DNA of 8,702 nt, taken from Treponema sp. Lineage in GTDB: Bacteria > Spirochaetota > Spirochaetia > Treponematales > Breznakiellaceae. Numbering within the stretch: position 1 is the first letter of the stretch; the number at the start of each line of letters is the position of its first letter. This document shows, in pieces, positions 6,123-8,702 of this stretch. Below the pieces are notes generated by a model. The model saw only the letters and a program-made list of their open reading frames with translations, was not told the origin of the DNA and made no database searches. The stretch covers positions 1 to 8,702 of the forward strand of contig JAIROE010000147.1 of NCBI GenBank assembly GCA_031257715.1, written 5' to 3'. The translations under genes were made by a program, and so were the position numbers.

Positions 6123-6941
6123 ATGAAGAATGTGCTCAGCATCGCCGGTTCCGATCCTTCGGGGGGCGCCGGTCTTCAGGCGGATCTTAAAACCATGTGC
6201 GCCCTGGGGGTATACGGGATGACGGTAATTACCGCCGTGGTGGCGCAGAATACACGGGGGGTCTACCGGGTAGAGGAGACGGAAAGCGGTATGGTTACGG
6301 CCCAGATTGACGCGGTCTTTGACGACATCCGCGTGGACGCGGTGAAGGTGGGCATGGTATCAAACGCCGCCGTCATCCGGGCGATACGGGAGGGCCTTCT
6401 TAAATACGGGGCGAAAAACGTCGTCATCGATCCGGTGATGGTGGCAAAATCGGGCGATCCCCTGCTCCGTCCCGAGGCGGTAGAGGCGGTCCGGGATTTT
6501 GCCGCCATGGCCGACATACTTACCCCCAACATCCCCGAGGCGGAAATACTCGGCGGCCTTTCCATACGCTCAAGAGACGACATGCTCAGGGCGGCGGAAA
6601 AGATCATTTCGGGAAGTCCGGGCGGTGGTCCCAAGAGCGTGCTCGTGAAGGGAGGGCACAGGCTTGATTCCGGCGCGGAGGATCTCTTTTTCTCGAATGG
6701 AAAGGCCCTCTGGCTTCCGGCGAAGCGCATCGACACGCGGCATACCCACGGCACCGGCTGTACCCTTTCTTCGGCCATCGCATCCCGCCTTGCGCTGGGG
6801 GACACGGCGGAGGAGGCGGTGAAGGCAGCCAAGGAGTACATCACGGAGGCGATAGCCTGCGCCTACGCCGCCGGAAAAGGAAACGGGCCTGTGGGCCATC
6901 TTGCCGGACTGTACCGCCGCGCCGGCATGAACACGGATTAA
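6123..6941 (+). CDS. thiD: Hydroxymethylpyrimidine/phosphomethylpyrimidine kinase ThiD
   Basis: ThiD phosphorylates 4-amino-5-hydroxymethyl-2-methylpyrimidine (HMP) to HMP-P and then HMP-PP, the pyrimidine donor for thiamine phosphate synthase. The 272-residue product has the expected ribokinase-like motifs. AGSDPSGGAGLQADLKT (8-24) opens the protein, followed by DPVMVAKSGD (103-112), LTPNIPEAE (133-141) and VKGGH (175-179). The anion hole and catalytic Cys lie in DTRHTHGTGCTLSSAIAS (204-221), with Cys at 213. The frame is open from a TTG at 6099, but that codon falls in the terminator T run. The ATG at 6123 follows GGGAGGAA and begins the MKNVLSIAGSDPSGG motif, so I chose it. It is the first gene of the TPP-controlled operon; there is no fusion to ThiE or TenA. 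Confidence 0.97.
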   Translation: MKNVLSIAGSDPSGGAGLQADLKTMCALGVYGMTVITAVVAQNTRGVYRVEETESGMVTAQIDAVFDDIRVDAVKVGMVSNAAVIRAIREGLLKYGAKNVVIDPVMVAKSGDPLLRPEAVEAVRDFAAMADILTPNIPEAEILGGLSIRSRDDMLRAAEKIISGSPGGGPKSVLVKGGHRLDSGAEDLFFSNGKALWLPAKRIDTRHTHGTGCTLSSAIASRLALGDTAEEAVKAAKEYITEAIACAYAAGKGNGPVGHLAGLYRRAGMNTD

Positions 6942-7001
6942 AAGCACATGTCCAGGAGATCCTGTCTGCGGAACCGTCAGGGGAAAGGGGGAAGACATGC
7001 G

Positions 7002-8234
7002 ATGAAAAAAAGCGCCGTTTTCCTGCTGTGGGCCGGGGCGGCCATTTCCATTTCGGAAATTTATACAGGCGGGCTTCTTGCCCCCCTGGGCCCGGGAAAA
7101 GCCGCCGCGGTGATCCTTGGGGGGCACGTCTTTGGAACGGGGCTCCTCGCGCTGGGCGGATATGTTTCCTTTGCAAGACGGCGGAACGCCATGGACAGCG
7201 CGGCGTTTTCGCCGGGAAGCGCCGGAGGAAAAATCGCCGCCTTCTTCAATGTGGCCCAGCTTTCAGGCTGGACCGTCATCATGGTGGTCCAGGCGGCGGA
7301 GGCGGTTACCGCCCTTTTCCCCGCCCTTCCCTTTGCCCCGGTAAGCCTTGCGCTGGGGGTCATCGTCCTTGTGTGGGCCCTCATCTTCGGAAGTCCCGCG
7401 CAGTGGATCAACAACGCGGCGGTGATTCTTCTTTCCGTACTGTGCGCCGTCCTCTTTTGGGAACTTCGGGGGCGGTCCGCTCCGGGCGGGGGAGGAGCCT
7501 CCATGAGCGTGGCGGCGGGCGTGGAACTTGCCATCGCCATGCCTGTTTCATGGCTCCCCCTCATCGGGGACTACAGTTTCAGGGCGGAAAGCGGGCCCCG
7601 CGCGGCGCTGTTTCCCTTTGCGGGCTATTTTCTGGCAAGTTCCGCCATGTACATCTTCGGCCTTCTTGCCGCCCTTTCGGGCGGGGGTGATTTTTTCGCC
7701 TTCATTGCCGGAAGCCGTTTCCGCCTTGCCGCCTGCGCCGTCGTGATCCTTTCCACCATGACAACCGCTTTCCTCGATCTCTATTCCGCCGCCGTCTCTT
7801 CCGGGCAGTTCATAAAAACAAAAAGCCCCCGGCTCCCGATCCTTGTCATGGGGATCTTCGCCATCGCCGCGCCGGTTTTTTTCCCCGCGGATAAATACGG
7901 TGATTTCCTTGTCAATTTTCTTTCGCTCACAGGAATGATCTTCGTGCCGGTTTACGGGGTAGTCTTTATTGATTTCTTCATGAAAAGGCCGCGGCACGGC
8001 GGCGGAAAGGAAGGGCGGAGAAAAATTGCTTCGGCGCTTAATCTCCCGGCCTTTGCGGCGGTAATGGCCGGAATGATTTCGTATCGTCTCTTTACCGTTT
8101 ATGAATCGGGCGTTCCGTCCCTGTTCTCTCTTGCCGCGGTTTGTATTGTGTATATTCCCGCGGTCCTTGCGGAGGGGCGGGTTATGAAAACGGAGGGCAT
8201 AAAAACAACAACGGAGGAAAAAAATGATCACTGA
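7002..8234 (+). CDS. cytX: CytX-like NCS1-family transporter, predicted HMP importer
   Basis: The 410-residue product is a very hydrophobic protein with about 12 predicted membrane helices, consistent with the NCS1 cytosine/purine permease family. The N-terminus FLLWAGAAISISEIYTGGLL (7-26) followed by APLGPGKAAAVILGGHVFG (27-45) and NVAQLSGWTVIMVVQAAEA (83-101) is characteristic of the CytX branch, known from linkage to TPP riboswitches and predicted to import HMP. A central SWLPLIGDYSF segment (183-193) and a late FLVNFLSLTGMIFVPVYGVV segment (302-321) also fit. I chose the ATG at 7002: it starts just before the first helix and has AAGGGGG about ten bases upstream, whereas the in-frame ATG at 6948 adds a basic, unconserved-looking leader. 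It lies 60 bases after thiD and overlaps thiM by 11 bases. The substrate is inferred from context: with thiD and thiM it completes a salvage route. Confidence 0.9.
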   Translation: MKKSAVFLLWAGAAISISEIYTGGLLAPLGPGKAAAVILGGHVFGTGLLALGGYVSFARRRNAMDSAAFSPGSAGGKIAAFFNVAQLSGWTVIMVVQAAEAVTALFPALPFAPVSLALGVIVLVWALIFGSPAQWINNAAVILLSVLCAVLFWELRGRSAPGGGGASMSVAAGVELAIAMPVSWLPLIGDYSFRAESGPRAALFPFAGYFLASSAMYIFGLLAALSGGGDFFAFIAGSRFRLAACAVVILSTMTTAFLDLYSAAVSSGQFIKTKSPRLPILVMGIFAIAAPVFFPADKYGDFLVNFLSLTGMIFVPVYGVVFIDFFMKRPRHGGGKEGRRKIASALNLPAFAAVMAGMISYRLFTVYESGVPSLFSLAAVCIVYIPAVLAEGRVMKTEGIKTTTEEKNDH

Positions 8235-8702
8235 AAAAGCGGCGGCAATAATCGACAGGATACGGCGGGAAAATCCCCTGATCCACTGTATCACAAATTA
8301 CATTACCGTCAACGACTGCGCCAACATACTTCTTTCCGCGGGCGCGTCCCCGGCAATGTGCGACGCGCTGGACGAAGCCTACGATTTCGCGCGGATTTCG
8401 GGAGCACTGTACATCAACTTCGGCACCTATATAAAGGAACAGGAAGCGGCGGCGGCGGCGGCGGCCCTGGGCGCAAAATCCGCGGGAAGGCCCATCGTCG
8501 TTGATCCCGTGGGCTGCGCGGCGATACCAAGGCGCATACCCATTCTGGATCATCTCCATGAAATAGCGGGCATTGCCGTCATCAAGGGAAACATGGGCGA
8601 AATCATGGCGCTGGCGGGGAAAAAAGCCGGGGTAAAAGGCGTCGATTCAAGCGGAGATGTCCCCGGCATAGAGGAGGCCGTCATGGAAACGGCGAAAAAA
8701 TA
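8224..8702 (+). CDS. thiM: Hydroxyethylthiazole kinase ThiM (3' end beyond window)
   Basis: ThiM phosphorylates 4-methyl-5-(2-hydroxyethyl)thiazole to its monophosphate for thiamine salvage. The first 159 residues of a protein usually about 265 long are present; the last two bases (TA) begin the next codon. PLIHCITNYITVNDCANILL (18-37), the strongest ThiM signature, is followed by GASPAMCDA (40-48), ALYINFGTY (61-69), IVVDPVGC (91-98) and VIKGNMGEIMALAG (119-132), then KGVDSSGD (138-145). Several sites differ from the more usual INIGTL, DPVGVGAT and IRGNASEI. The ATP-binding and catalytic C-terminal region is not in the window. GGAGG lies six bases upstream of the ATG. The start overlaps the cytX stop by 11 bases, so the genes are in one operon. 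A run of GCG codons gives seven consecutive Ala (75-81). Confidence 0.95.
   Translation, partial: MITEKAAAIIDRIRRENPLIHCITNYITVNDCANILLSAGASPAMCDALDEAYDFARISGALYINFGTYIKEQEAAAAAAALGAKSAGRPIVVDPVGCAAIPRRIPILDHLHEIAGIAVIKGNMGEIMALAGKKAGVKGVDSSGDVPGIEEAVMETAKK
8446..8463 (+). repeat. (GCG)6 trinucleotide repeat inside thiM
   Basis: Six perfect GCG units followed by GCC encode an Ala run in ThiM. Slippage would change the number of alanines without shifting the frame, so this would not act as an on/off switch. Confidence 0.85.

Noticed and set aside
6948..7001. Earlier cytX start at 6948
   Set aside because: The added 18 residues are basic and unlike the start of an NCS1 transporter; the downstream ATG begins just before the first membrane helix.
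1..8702. CRISPR array, tRNA, rRNA, transposase or phage gene
   Set aside because: No regularly spaced repeats, no recognisable RNA genes apart from the riboswitch, and no mobile-element protein motifs were found on either strand.

Overview
The window is about 8.7 kb of GC-rich bacterial chromosome made up mainly of housekeeping genes. I read it as a spirochaete, probably a GC-rich Treponema such as the termite-gut lineages. This rests on the overall look of the proteins and on the hflK-hflC-degenerate kinase grouping, not on a marker gene, so the assignment is tentative (about 0.6). I see no insertion sequence, integrase, tRNA, rRNA or CRISPR array.

Left part (1-882): the 3' portion of an unrecognised gene on the + strand, with an alpha-helical, charged body and a basic tail carrying two AT-hook-like repeats. 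It ends at a strong intrinsic terminator. Middle-left (883-4394): three genes on the - strand, transcribed as hflK, hflC, then a membrane protein gene. hflK and hflC overlap by an ATGA. The third gene encodes a degenerate protein-kinase-like domain, one membrane helix, and a C-terminal domain that may be NTF2-like. HflK and HflC are SPFH/prohibitin-type proteins that in other bacteria form a membrane cage around the FtsH protease; the third protein may be a partner.

Centre (4395-5713): a divergent 138-bp spacer separates hflK from a + strand pair, a short RNA polymerase omega-like gene (rpoZ) and miaA (tRNA A37 dimethylallyltransferase), again overlapping by ATGA. A near-consensus promoter sits so close to the rpoZ ATG that the mRNA is predicted to be leaderless. 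After miaA comes a gene-free stretch (5714-5941) with two strong hairpins back to back.

Right part (5942-8702): a thiamine salvage operon. A TPP riboswitch with clearly readable terminator and antiterminator precedes thiD (HMP/HMP-P kinase), cytX (NCS1-family transporter, predicted HMP importer) and thiM (hydroxyethylthiazole kinase, cut by the window end). Together these would import the pyrimidine moiety, phosphorylate it and phosphorylate the thiazole moiety, under feedback from thiamine pyrophosphate. No thiC or thiE is visible here; thiE could lie beyond the right edge.

Most of the region is conventional. The points most worth a second look are the predicted leaderless rpoZ-miaA mRNA, the pseudokinase-like protein linked to hflKC, the tandem hairpins after miaA, and the compact antiterminator that captures the 3' strand of the TPP aptamer.
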